Origin: an uncultured Tolumonas sp. | GTDB lineage: Bacteria; Pseudomonadota; Gammaproteobacteria; Enterobacterales; Aeromonadaceae | DNA: 64,000 nt | NCBI RefSeq assembly: GCF_963676665.1 | Contig: NZ_OY781373.1 | Coordinates: 248,001 to 312,000, forward strand | Direction: 5' to 3' | Part shown: one piece after another, positions 56,167 through 64,000 of the stretch | Layout of the letters: each line of letters starts with the position of its first letter | Position numbering within the stretch: position 1 is the stretch's first letter | The notes under the pieces: model-generated | Databases searched by the model: none | What the model was told of the DNA's origin: nothing | Seen by the model: only the letters and a program-made list of their open reading frames with translations | Translations under genes and position numbers: made by a program

Positions 56167-56964
56167 TTACCAGCCTTTTACTACGCCACCGTTAAACAGT
56201 TCAGTGGCTTTTTTGAACACTGCTTCATCTTGGTAAGATTTCACGAAGTTCTTCACTTTCTCATCGTTTTGGTTGTTTTCACGCGCCACGATCAGATTCA
56301 CATATGGTGATTCTTTGTCTTCGACAAACAAGCCATCACGGGTTGGCTGCAGGTTAACCTGAGAAGCGTACACGGTGTTGATGACCGCCAGATCCACATC
56401 TTCCAGTGCGCGTGGCAGCTGAGCGGCTTCCAGTTCAACAATCTTCACTTTTTTCGGGTTTTCTACGATATCCAGCACAGTTGCAGACAGACCAGAGCCA
56501 TCTTTCAGTTTCAGCAGACCCTGTTTTTGCAGCAGCAGCAGTGAACGGCCCAGGTTAGTTGGATCATTTGGTACGGCGATCTGTGAACCTTCTTTCAGCT
56601 CGCTAACCGTTTTGATTTTTTTAGAGTAACCGGCGATTGGGTAAACAAAAGTGTTACCTACAGCCACCAGTTTGAAACCACGATCTTTGATCTGTGAGTC
56701 CAGATATGGTTTATGTTGGAATGCATTGACGTCGATGCTGCCATCATTCAGGGCTACGTTTGGTGTGGCGAAATCACTGAACTGGACGATTTCCACTTCC
56801 AGACCAAATTTCTCTTTGGCGATTTTAGCGGCTTCTTCAGCAACCTGTGTTTCCGCACCAGCAATGGCACCCACTTTCAGGTGGTTATCTTTTTTCTCGC
56901 CACAACCAGTTAATGCGATCCCGATAATTGCCGCACTCAAAATAGCTTTACTGAATAAATTCAT
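56167..56964 (-). CDS. metQ: D/L-methionine-binding lipoprotein
   Basis: Periplasmic methionine-binding subunit, 265 residues. The lipobox is LTGC near residue 17-20, followed by GAIAGAETQVAEEAAKIAKEKFGLEVE. The NlpA/MetQ core shows FSDFATPNVALNDGSIDVNAFQH and VPNDPTNLGRSLLLLQKQGL. It is the last gene of metN-metI-metQ, as in E. coli, and should hand methionine to MetI. Confidence 0.97.
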   Translation of the reverse strand: MNLFSKAILSAAIIGIALTGCGEKKDNHLKVGAIAGAETQVAEEAAKIAKEKFGLEVEIVQFSDFATPNVALNDGSIDVNAFQHKPYLDSQIKDRGFKLVAVGNTFVYPIAGYSKKIKTVSELKEGSQIAVPNDPTNLGRSLLLLQKQGLLKLKDGSGLSATVLDIVENPKKVKIVELEAAQLPRALEDVDLAVINTVYASQVNLQPTRDGLFVEDKESPYVNLIVARENNQNDEKVKNFVKSYQDEAVFKKATELFNGGVVKGW

Positions 56965-57039
56965 GGTTTACTCCTTGTTTTCATGATTACTGCGCGACTA
57001 TCGGCAACAGCGTGTTTACTTTTTTTAGTCGTGTTTGCT

Positions 57040-57693
57040 TTAACGGTGGTCGACAAGTTTGACTAAACGTTCACCAATACTTTGAATCAGTTGTACCAAA
57101 ATAACTAAGATAGCGACGGTGATCAGCATGATGGCCGGGTCAAAGCGCTGGTAACCATAACGGATACCGACATCACCCAAACCGCCACCACCAATCGCAC
57201 CCGCCATTGCGGAATAGTTCACCAGTGCAACCAGCGTGATCACTACGGCGTTTAAAATGCCGGGCAGTGCTTCCGGTAACATCACTTTGCGGATGATCTG
57301 ACGATGTGTGGCGCCCATCGCTTGTGCCGCTTCAATCAAACCGGCTGGAATTTCCATCAGCGCACCTTCCACCAGCCGCGCCAGAAACGGGATCGCGCCA
57401 ATAGCGAGCGGCACAATCGCGGCATTGGTGCCGATACTGGTGCCGATGATCAGACGGGTCAGTGGAATAATTGCGACCAGCAAGATGATGAATGGAACGG
57501 AACGGCCCACGTTCACAATGGTACCCAATGCTTTGTTTAAGAGCGGGCGCGCGGCAATTTGCCCTGGTTTCGTGATATGCAGGGCAATGCCTAATGGCAC
57601 GCCTAAAATGGTGCCGAACAGCGCAGAAGCGAACACCATCCACAGCGTTTCACCCAGCGCCAGTAATAACAACTCATGCATGCTGGTGAACAT
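57040..57693 (-). CDS. metI: Methionine ABC transporter permease
   Basis: Inner-membrane permease of 217 residues with five helices. The conserved permease loop reads [26 protein letters not shown] (EAA motif). The length equals E. coli MetI (217). It overlaps metN by 20 bp, so they are translationally coupled; metQ follows after 75 bp. Confidence 0.97.
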   Translation of the reverse strand: MFTSMHELLLLALGETLWMVFASALFGTILGVPLGIALHITKPGQIAARPLLNKALGTIVNVGRSVPFIILLVAIIPLTRLIIGTSIGTNAAIVPLAIGAIPFLARLVEGALMEIPAGLIEAAQAMGATHRQIIRKVMLPEALPGILNAVVITLVALVNYSAMAGAIGGGGLGDVGIRYGYQRFDPAIMLITVAILVILVQLIQSIGERLVKLVDHR

Positions 57694-58717
57694 AACCTAA
57701 TACCTCGACGTCGATCTGTTGCTGTTGCAGGTAAGCGATAGTCGCTTGTTGGGCGCTTTCATCACCTTGCAATTCCACGAGCAGGAAACCAAACCGGGAG
57801 TGGCCGATCTGTTCAATGCTGGCGCTTAAAATATTCACATCAATACCAAACTGGCGGCTGGCATGGGAAATAGCCGGTGTATCGATGGTATTACCGCTAA
57901 AACCTAAGCGCAGTAACGGGATTTGCCCGTCGCTTGCGGTTTTATGCAGCCGTTCACGATATGGCGCCGGGATCTCCAGATGCAGGCTGGAACGAATGAA
58001 TTCGCGGGCCAGCGGGGCTTTGGCGTGGGCAAAAAACCAACCAACTTCGCCCTGTTCAATGATGCTGCCTTGATCGAGCAGTGCCACCGAGTCGCAGATA
58101 CTCTTCACCACACCCATTTCATGGGTGATCAGCAAAATAGTAATGCCCAGTTTCTGGTTGATCTCTTTCAGCAACGCCAAGATCGATTGCGTAGTTTGTG
58201 GGTCGAGCGCGGAAGTGGCTTCATCACACAGCAATACTTTCGGTGCCGGGCCTAACGCACGAGCGATGGCGACGCGTTGTTTCTGACCGCCGGACAGTTG
58301 TGACGGATAGGCTTTGGCGCGATGGGTTAAACCGACCAGCTCCAACAGCTCATTGACGCGCGCAGTAATTTTCTCTTTTGGCCAGTTGGCCAGCTCTAAC
58401 GGTAACGCGACATTCTCAAACACGTTACGGGAAGAGAGCAGATTAAAATGCTGGAAGATCATACCGATATTACGGCGTGCCAGCGTTAGCGCCTGCTCGT
58501 CCAGCGCAGTCAGATCGACACCATCGACTTCCACACGGCCCTGTGTGGGACGTTCCAGCAGATTAACACAGCGGATCAGGGTACTTTTACCTGCGCCGGA
58601 TGCACCAATCACACCGACGATCTGGCCGGCGGGAACATCGAGTTCTATACCTTTCAAAGCGTAAAAGGCGCTTTTTCCTTCGCCATACACTTTTGACAGG
58701 GAAGATAACTTAATCAT
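57674..58717 (-). CDS. metN: Methionine ABC transporter ATP-binding protein
   Basis: ATPase subunit of 347 residues. Walker A is GASGAGKST (near residue 38), the signature is LSGGQKQR (near 140) and Walker B is [12 protein letters not shown]. The C-terminal 80 residues form the NIL/ACT-like domain that binds methionine and inhibits transport (trans-inhibition). It is the first gene of the operon and lies behind the MetJ boxes. Confidence 0.97.
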   Translation of the reverse strand: MIKLSSLSKVYGEGKSAFYALKGIELDVPAGQIVGVIGASGAGKSTLIRCVNLLERPTQGRVEVDGVDLTALDEQALTLARRNIGMIFQHFNLLSSRNVFENVALPLELANWPKEKITARVNELLELVGLTHRAKAYPSQLSGGQKQRVAIARALGPAPKVLLCDEATSALDPQTTQSILALLKEINQKLGITILLITHEMGVVKSICDSVALLDQGSIIEQGEVGWFFAHAKAPLAREFIRSSLHLEIPAPYRERLHKTASDGQIPLLRLGFSGNTIDTPAISHASRQFGIDVNILSASIEQIGHSRFGFLLVELQGDESAQQATIAYLQQQQIDVEVLGYVHQHA

Positions 58718-58833
58718 AAGGGAACCGTTATTTACTCAAATATCCACCATTACTTGGTGGTCATAGAAATTCAGACTGAATAGCGATGTATTCTCAGGCG
58801 ATCATGCTACGAGTCATCCTGGTGCATGTCAAC

Positions 58834-58865
58834 GGACATTTGGATGTTTAGACGTCTAAAATTGG
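58834..58865 (-). promoter_or_regulatory. Tandem MetJ boxes upstream of metNIQ
   Basis: Consecutive 8-bp boxes lie in phase: GGACATTT (58834), GGATGTTT (58842), the perfect consensus AGACGTCT (58850) and a weaker AAAATTGG (58858). MetJ binds two or more adjacent AGACGTCT-like boxes with S-adenosylmethionine. They lie about 120 bp before the metN start, in the right direction for repression of the operon. Confidence 0.85.
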
Positions 58866-58948
58866 AAATCATTATGCGAAAAACAGATATAGGCGAGGAT
58901 AAAATCCAAATAGCACCGCCTGCGATAACAGACGGCGCCGGATGATAT

Positions 58949-59986
58949 TCAACGCCGTTGTGCCAGTAATTCCCGCCAGGCCGCCGGCAGATGACGTTGT
59001 AACTGGTGTTGGATTTTAGCTTCATGGCGTTGCCAGAGCAGACCTAACCAGATAATACCTAAGCCAATCAACGACAGTATGAAAGGAAAAATTAAACTGT
59101 CTTGGAACAGATCCCACGCCAGATAACCGAGATAACCCGCCACGCCCATGCCGCCAAATATGGCAAATACCCTGCGTCCAATCATGCCACCGACAGTGAT
59201 CAGTAACAGATTGATCAGGCAATAGAGAAATTTGTTCAGTTCGCTATCGGAATGCTGCATGGATAAGCCACCCCAAAAGGCCATGAGACCAAACAGGTAG
59301 ATCCACCAGGCAAAATCGAGTGTATGCCGCGTGCGCAGATCGATGTAAAACGCTAATGCCAGCATCAGCAAACCGACCACCATGGAAACTTGTTGTCGGT
59401 GATGCCAGCTGTAATCGTCGTTTTGAAACAGGAATGGAGTCAGATCCATACTCAGATACCACAGTACTACGGCCAGCGGCATCACCATAAAGGGTAACCG
59501 GTAACGCCAGAGTAAAATGGTACCAAACAGTAAGGTGCCGAGTTCCATCATCAGCCAGCGCCAATCGATGTAACGATGAAAATCGCGGTATTCGGTATGT
59601 GACGCATCCCAGTAGCCCAATTTGGCCTGCAGGCCATAAATAGCCAGCGGTACCATAGTCACAGCTAATGCGGCCAGTAGACCGGCTGGAATAGGCTGGC
59701 GTTGCTGCCACAACAGCCAATCGGCCACCAGACAAGCGGCGACACCATAACCACAGGCAATCAGGAAAATACCGATGCCGCCAAAGGCATTCCAGCTCAG
59801 CGTCATAAACAGGCTCATCGCAGCGATCGCAATCAAACCACCCAGATAAAACAAGATATGCGTAGCCCGGAAAGAGGCACTGTCTGGCGGTAAAGATTGC
59901 AGATAGTTCCATAATGGAGAGACTTGCTCCGGCGTCAACAAACCTTGCTGACTGGCTTGTTCCAAATGCCGCTGTTTAAGTTCCAT
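58949..59986 (-). CDS. DUF2157-like inner-membrane protein
   Basis: A membrane protein of 345 residues from ATG 59986, which has GGAGGG 6 nt upstream; an ATG at 60019 lies further out without a good site. The cytosolic N-terminus (MELKQRHLEQASQQGLLTPEQVSPLWNYL, charged) precedes about ten helices, a layout I recognise as DUF2157-like. Function unknown. It is divergent from the MSHA locus. Confidence 0.75.
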   Translation of the reverse strand: MELKQRHLEQASQQGLLTPEQVSPLWNYLQSLPPDSASFRATHILFYLGGLIAIAAMSLFMTLSWNAFGGIGIFLIACGYGVAACLVADWLLWQQRQPIPAGLLAALAVTMVPLAIYGLQAKLGYWDASHTEYRDFHRYIDWRWLMMELGTLLFGTILLWRYRLPFMVMPLAVVLWYLSMDLTPFLFQNDDYSWHHRQQVSMVVGLLMLALAFYIDLRTRHTLDFAWWIYLFGLMAFWGGLSMQHSDSELNKFLYCLINLLLITVGGMIGRRVFAIFGGMGVAGYLGYLAWDLFQDSLIFPFILSLIGLGIIWLGLLWQRHEAKIQHQLQRHLPAAWRELLAQRR

Positions 59987-60146
59987 AGCGTCCCTCCGGG
60001 AGGCTGAAAAATGCATCAAGGGCCAAGATAACGTGACCCTGCCGTGATAAGCCGATGTTAGGTTTCTTCACCTTTATAAATAGCATGTTACACTCGACAA
60101 TCTCTATTTTTAATCTGTATTCGATAAGCAATGGACTGGTTGTGAC

Positions 60147-61031
60147 ATGAAAGGATCTTCACTGTTTCGGCGTCGTACGAAAACTGTCACTACGGTCAGC
60201 GTCATGCTGCTGCCTGATCACCTATTTCTAGCCATTTCCGGTGAACCCCCAGTGTTTGTTCGTCAGCCTATCCCATTAGGGGAATCGTGGCCTGGGGTGC
60301 TGGCCGCGTTATTCCGCGAAAAGAGAATACTCAACAGTAAAGTACGGGTCGTATTGGATAGCAGCCAATATCAGCAGTTGTCGATAGAACGCCCCGATGT
60401 GCCGGCAGAAGAGCTGGTGGGTGCTTTACCGTGGGCGATCAAAGACTTTACCAGCGAACCGGTTACGCAACTTGCTGTTGATTATTATGATAGCGTAACT
60501 AATCCACAGGCCCGTCCGCGATTGCAGGTTGTGTGTACGCCGAAAAGCCGTATTCAAGAATGGCAGAAAGCTTTACAACCGGTGGCAGAGTTGGAATCAG
60601 TACTCATTGATGAACTAGCACTGGCTTCTTTATTTGGTGAAACAGCCAAAGTGGAAGTGTTGTTATATCAATTAGCCGAGCGCGAATTATTACTGCTGGC
60701 CGTTTATAAAGGGCAACTGTGTTTCAGCCGTGTGTTACGCGGTTTTATGCCGTTAGTTCAACTTCCATCGGCACAATGGCCTACTACTTTACTCGACAAT
60801 CTTACGTTAGAAATGCAACGCTCTTTTGATTATCTGGTCAGTCAGTTAAAACTACCGGAAGTCGCGACTATCAATGTTGCCATTAACACGCTCGATTCCG
60901 CCGAGTTGTTATTACAGACACTCAATCGCTATTTTGGTGTGCCGACGCAGTTGATGAAAATAGCAGCTAAAGAATCTAACATGGAATTTCTGCCGGTCTA
61001 TGGTGCCTTGTTGGAGAGCCAACCGGTATGA
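60147..61031 (+). CDS. mshI: MSHA biogenesis protein MshI (PilM-like)
   Basis: A 294-residue PilM-like (actin-fold) protein of the inner-membrane alignment complex for the MSHA type IV pilus. The N-terminus VTTVSVMLLPDHLFLAI and the region DVPAEELVGALPWAIKDF correspond to this family. It overlaps the next gene by 4 nt (ATGA). It appears to be the first MSHA gene here; mshH/csrD, which precedes mshI in Vibrio, is not adjacent. Confidence 0.85.
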   Translation: MKGSSLFRRRTKTVTTVSVMLLPDHLFLAISGEPPVFVRQPIPLGESWPGVLAALFREKRILNSKVRVVLDSSQYQQLSIERPDVPAEELVGALPWAIKDFTSEPVTQLAVDYYDSVTNPQARPRLQVVCTPKSRIQEWQKALQPVAELESVLIDELALASLFGETAKVEVLLYQLAERELLLLAVYKGQLCFSRVLRGFMPLVQLPSAQWPTTLLDNLTLEMQRSFDYLVSQLKLPEVATINVAINTLDSAELLLQTLNRYFGVPTQLMKIAAKESNMEFLPVYGALLESQPV

Positions 61032-61642
61032 AAAAACGCATCAATCTGTATTTGCCGGAATTGCATCCTAAACGTCAGTATTTGAGTTTGTCGCAAATCG
61101 CTGAGGCTTGGGGATGTTTGCTGGGTTTGTTATTGCTGATCGGGGTTGTCATGCAGATCCTGCTGCAACAAAGTGTGCACCAGCAACAAACATTACAACA
61201 GCAAATGAGCGAATTAGATGCTCAGCGCACAACGTTGAATGCGCAATTACAACAACGTCATCCTGATGGTGCTTTAGCGCGGGAGCTGACGTTGCGGCAG
61301 GAGGAACTGCGCAGTAAACAGCAATTACAAACACATTTGAATCAAATCGGCGCGCTGCAGAACGAAGGTTTTTCCGCTTGGTTGTTTGATTTGGCACAAG
61401 CGCGTACACCGGGCATTGCATTGCAGTCATTCGATATTGAAAATAACCAATTACGTTTGCAGGGAGAAGCGGCCAGTAATGATGCGGTGCCGGCGTGGCT
61501 GAGTCATTTTGGTGATTACCCTAAATTACGTGATCGCACGTTTTCGGCTTTACAGGTGCAACGCCAGAAATCGGGCGCATTGCAGTTTCATTTAGAAAGC
61601 AAAGAGAACACCACCTCGGCAGCAGCGGGGACGGCTCCATGA
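61028..61642 (+). CDS. MSHA biogenesis PilN-like protein
   Basis: A 204-residue inner-membrane protein of the PilN type, often annotated MshI2. The short N-terminus KKRINLYLPELHPKRQYLSL resembles the PilN tail that binds PilM/MshI. One membrane helix (WGCLLGLLLLIGVVMQIL, about 29-46) leads to a periplasmic coiled coil (QQQTLQQQMSELDAQRTTLNA) and a small globular domain. It overlaps the genes on both sides by 4 nt. Confidence 0.82.
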   Translation: MKKRINLYLPELHPKRQYLSLSQIAEAWGCLLGLLLLIGVVMQILLQQSVHQQQTLQQQMSELDAQRTTLNAQLQQRHPDGALARELTLRQEELRSKQQLQTHLNQIGALQNEGFSAWLFDLAQARTPGIALQSFDIENNQLRLQGEAASNDAVPAWLSHFGDYPKLRDRTFSALQVQRQKSGALQFHLESKENTTSAAAGTAP

Positions 61643-62283
61643 TTCGAACTACATGGCAACGTTGGTCTGAAAAAACAGCTCAGTTAAGCACCCGCGAGCG
61701 GTTCTTAATGTTATTGGTCGGTTGGGTGCTCTTGGGTTTCCCATTTTACACTTGGTGGCTAGAACCCTCGATGTTGCATTGGCAACAGACCAAACAGCAG
61801 ATCCGTGAGCAGACGGCACAGCAACAGCAAACCACCGCGGCATTGGAAGTGCTAAAAGCTCGTTTGCAGCAAGATCCTAATCTGGCTGTGCGTACGGAAT
61901 TACAAGCCACCAACAGCCAATTACTGCAACTGGATGCCTTTCTGGAAACCCAGACCGGCGGGTTGATCCCAGCGGCGCGGATGGCGCAGACCTTGCAACA
62001 AATGTTGGTGCGTTCCGGGAAATTGCAATTACAGTCGTTAACGTCGCTAAAACCAACGCCGTTATTGCCAGAAAAATCAGCGGTTAACTATTACCGGCAT
62101 GGGGTGAAACTGGTACTGCAAGGGCGCTATACGGATATCTATGCCTATCTGCATGCGCTGGAAGGGTTACCACAGCATTTTTACTGGCAAACGTTGCACT
62201 ATCAAGTGGGGTTATACCCACAGGGTACGGTGGAAGTGATCTTATACACATTGGGTGACAGTAAGGAGTTTATCCGTGGTTGA
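61639..62283 (+). CDS. mshJ: MSHA biogenesis protein MshJ (PilO-like)
   Basis: A 214-residue inner-membrane protein of the PilO type: a membrane helix (FLMLLVGWVLLGFPFYTWWL, about 22-41) and a periplasmic coiled coil (QQTKQQIREQTAQQQQTTAAL) and domain. It forms the alignment complex with the PilN-like protein. It overlaps that gene by 4 nt and mshK by 8 nt. Confidence 0.82.
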   Translation: MIRTTWQRWSEKTAQLSTRERFLMLLVGWVLLGFPFYTWWLEPSMLHWQQTKQQIREQTAQQQQTTAALEVLKARLQQDPNLAVRTELQATNSQLLQLDAFLETQTGGLIPAARMAQTLQQMLVRSGKLQLQSLTSLKPTPLLPEKSAVNYYRHGVKLVLQGRYTDIYAYLHALEGLPQHFYWQTLHYQVGLYPQGTVEVILYTLGDSKEFIRG

Positions 62284-62620
62284 GTTAGTGTCACGGTATT
62301 CATTACTGCGTTGTGTTCTGCTGCTCGTCTTGTTGAGTGGCATAGTCCGAGCTGATGAATTACCCGATCCTACGCAGCCGTTAACGACGGCTTCGGCGGC
62401 TAATTCGACGCAGACAACAGCCAGTCAGTTACCCGTATTACAAAGCATTATTTATGGCCCTAAGCAACGTAAAGCGGTGCTGGATGGGCATGCTTGTCAT
62501 GAAGGAACGCGAGTTGGGCGTTATCGTGTACAGGCAATCTATGCTGATCGCGTAGTGGTGGAGGCTGATGGAGTTCGGCACACACTGCGCTTATTTTCTC
62601 ATAAAGTCAGGTATGAATAA
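62276..62620 (+). CDS. mshK: MSHA biogenesis protein MshK (PilP-like)
   Basis: A small exported protein of 114 residues that links the inner-membrane complex to the secretin. AAGGAG at 62263-62268 lies 7 nt before GTG 62276, so I use that start rather than GTG 62255. A signal peptide (LLRCVLLLVLLSGIVRA) is followed by DELPDPTQPL, typical of MshK/PilP/GspC proteins, and a small beta domain (QSIIYGPKQRKAVLDG). Confidence 0.82.
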   Translation: MVELVSRYSLLRCVLLLVLLSGIVRADELPDPTQPLTTASAANSTQTTASQLPVLQSIIYGPKQRKAVLDGHACHEGTRVGRYRVQAIYADRVVVEADGVRHTLRLFSHKVRYE

Positions 62621-62623
62621 CGG

Positions 62624-64000
62624 ATGCTGAAATTAACATCGTTGACATTGGCACTGCTGCTGGCCGGATGCGTGAGCTATAACCATCCTGAGCCAAAAGA
62701 GGCAAAGCAGACTTTACGCCAGGTGCAACAAGAACAAACCGCATTACAAGTGCCGGATGAAGTTCAGGCTGAACTTGCGCCCTCGGCTTTTCCGACCACG
62801 GCTTCTGCGCCAGTCGTCAATGAGCGGCGTTTCCGCGTGTCGGCCAAGGAAGTTTCAGCCCCGGAATTTTTTGCGTCATTAATGCAAGATGATCGCTACA
62901 GCGTGGCTGTGCATCCGGGTGTCAGCGGTTTGATCACGCTGGATCTGCGGGAAGTGACGCTACCGGAAGTGTTACAAACCGTGGCTGAGATGTATGGTTT
63001 TGATATTCGCCGGGTCGGTAACATTTATCATGTTTACCCTGCTGAGCTGAAAACGGAAACCTTCAGCGTAAACTATCTGATGATGACCCGCGACGGACAG
63101 TCCCGCACAGCGGTGAATACCGGTGCCATTTCCCAGTCGAAAAATAATGGTTCTACTTCAACCGGTTCCAGCGGTAGTAGTAACAACACCAACAATAACA
63201 GTTCCGGTACAAATAATAGTTCCTCGACCAACGGCACCCAGATCGATACCGATACTCGCTCTGATCTGTGGGCCGAGCTGCAAAAAGCGTTGGTGGGTTT
63301 GATTGGCAGTGGCGAAGGCCGTGTCGTTGTAGTTAACCCACAGGCGGGGTTGGTGACGATCAAAGCCATGCCAAGTGAACTCAAAGCCGTGCGAGAATTT
63401 TTACAAACTTCCGAACAGCATCTGAAACGTCAGGTCATTCTGGAAACCAAAATTCTGGAAGTAAAACTGAGCGAAGGTTATGAGCAGGGTGTGCAGTGGG
63501 ATAAATTTAATATCTGGAATGGTAAGGCGCTGATTACCGGATCATCGCAAGTCACCATGCCGACGACCAGTAATACTATCGCCACGGCATTAGGCGGTGG
63601 TGCCAGTTTTACCTTGTCGGAAGGGAACTTCAATACTGTCGTGAATCTGCTAAAAACGCAGGGTGATGTAAATACGTTGTCCAGCCCGCGTGTGACGGCG
63701 ACTAATAATCAAAAAGCGGTGATTAAAGTGGGTAACGATGAATATTTCGTCACTGGAATTTCATCAACCACCCAGTCGAGCACTACCAGTTCTTCGACTA
63801 CGCCAGATATTGAACTGACGCCGTTTTTCTCTGGTATCGCGCTGGATGTCACCCCGCAAATTGATGATGACAATAACGTATTGTTACATGTGCATCCATC
63901 CGTCATTGATATCACCGAACAAGAAAAGAAAATCGATTTGAGCGGGCTCAACGGTAGCTCCTCGGCGACCAACAGTACAGTTACCTTACCGATGGCGTTT
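62624..64000 (+). CDS. mshL: MSHA secretin MshL, 3' end cut by window edge
   Basis: Outer-membrane secretin of the MSHA pilus. The visible 459 codons are open to the edge with no stop. A lipoprotein signal MLKLTSLTLALLLAGC begins the protein. An N-terminal secretin/TonB short domain (SGLITLDLREVTLPEVL) precedes an N-domain, a Ser/Asn-rich linker (residues about 175-205, GSTSTGSSGSSNNTNNNSSG) and the secretin homology domain (VILETKILEVKLSEG; TLSSPRVTATNNQKAVIKVG; LDVTPQIDDDNNVLLHVHPS). It starts 3 nt after the mshK stop. Confidence 0.92.
   Translation, partial: MLKLTSLTLALLLAGCVSYNHPEPKEAKQTLRQVQQEQTALQVPDEVQAELAPSAFPTTASAPVVNERRFRVSAKEVSAPEFFASLMQDDRYSVAVHPGVSGLITLDLREVTLPEVLQTVAEMYGFDIRRVGNIYHVYPAELKTETFSVNYLMMTRDGQSRTAVNTGAISQSKNNGSTSTGSSGSSNNTNNNSSGTNNSSSTNGTQIDTDTRSDLWAELQKALVGLIGSGEGRVVVVNPQAGLVTIKAMPSELKAVREFLQTSEQHLKRQVILETKILEVKLSEGYEQGVQWDKFNIWNGKALITGSSQVTMPTTSNTIATALGGGASFTLSEGNFNTVVNLLKTQGDVNTLSSPRVTATNNQKAVIKVGNDEYFVTGISSTTQSSTTSSSTTPDIELTPFFSGIALDVTPQIDDDNNVLLHVHPSVIDITEQEKKIDLSGLNGSSSATNSTVTLPMAF

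Noticed and set aside
59244-59912. A 222-codon minus-strand frame within the DUF2157-like gene
   Set aside because: It is the same strand in another frame of a well-supported membrane-protein gene; its composition (many Trp, Cys, Arg) is that of a frame-shifted shadow.

Overview
The window comes from a gammaproteobacterial chromosome. The pairing of ssb with divergent uvrA across a LexA box, the srlAEBD-gutM-srlR order, metNIQ behind MetJ boxes and a mannose-sensitive haemagglutinin (MSHA) type IV pilus locus suggest an Aeromonadales/Vibrio-like lineage. Tolumonas or a close relative is my best guess, from recall of gene families and not from any search.

Layout. 1-6.3 kb: a large tandem-PilZ protein (cut by the left edge), gshA, a CSS-motif EAL phosphodiesterase and a YfcG-like glutathione transferase. 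6.6-11.9 kb: a malate-utilisation cluster made of a 2-hydroxycarboxylate transporter, a malic enzyme and a CitA/CitB-type two-component system. 12.1-24.9 kb: a GGDEF-EAL protein, DUF2750, ssb, uvrA, ddl, a lipoprotein, an EamA transporter, yigB, a LysR regulator and a divergent MFS exporter.

25.1-39.7 kb is accessory and becomes AT-rich after about 29 kb. It opens with a membrane-bound AraC-type regulator that has the architecture of a hybrid two-component protein but has lost every phosphotransfer residue I can locate. A convergent diguanylate cyclase follows, then two groups of exported proteins: a beta-barrel, a lipoprotein and a TraF_2-type outer-membrane protein; and a lipoprotein overlapping an exported hydrolase with a YfaP-like tail, plus unknown exported and membrane proteins. 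Each group is preceded by the same 21-bp-phased direct repeats, the geometry expected of AraC-family operators. I propose that the degenerate hybrid regulator controls both groups; this is the best candidate for an undescribed system here. The island ends with a gene split by a poly-G frameshift, an IS21-family element without visible target duplication, and an IS4-family element with a 10-bp target duplication. Both IS elements sit in the wreck of one older gene that can be partly reconstructed.

43.9-64 kb returns to core genes: dtd, a SpeE-like methyltransferase, an AsmA-family protein, recG, the sorbitol PTS operon srlAEBD-gutM-srlR, lysP, an OhrR-like MarR regulator, metNIQ, a DUF2157-like membrane protein, and the start of the MSHA locus (mshI, a PilN-like gene, mshJ, mshK and mshL, the last cut by the right edge).

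Cyclic-di-GMP is a recurring theme: one PilZ protein, one EAL, one GGDEF-EAL and one GGDEF protein lie in the same 64 kb as MSHA pilus genes. I saw no tRNA, rRNA or CRISPR array.
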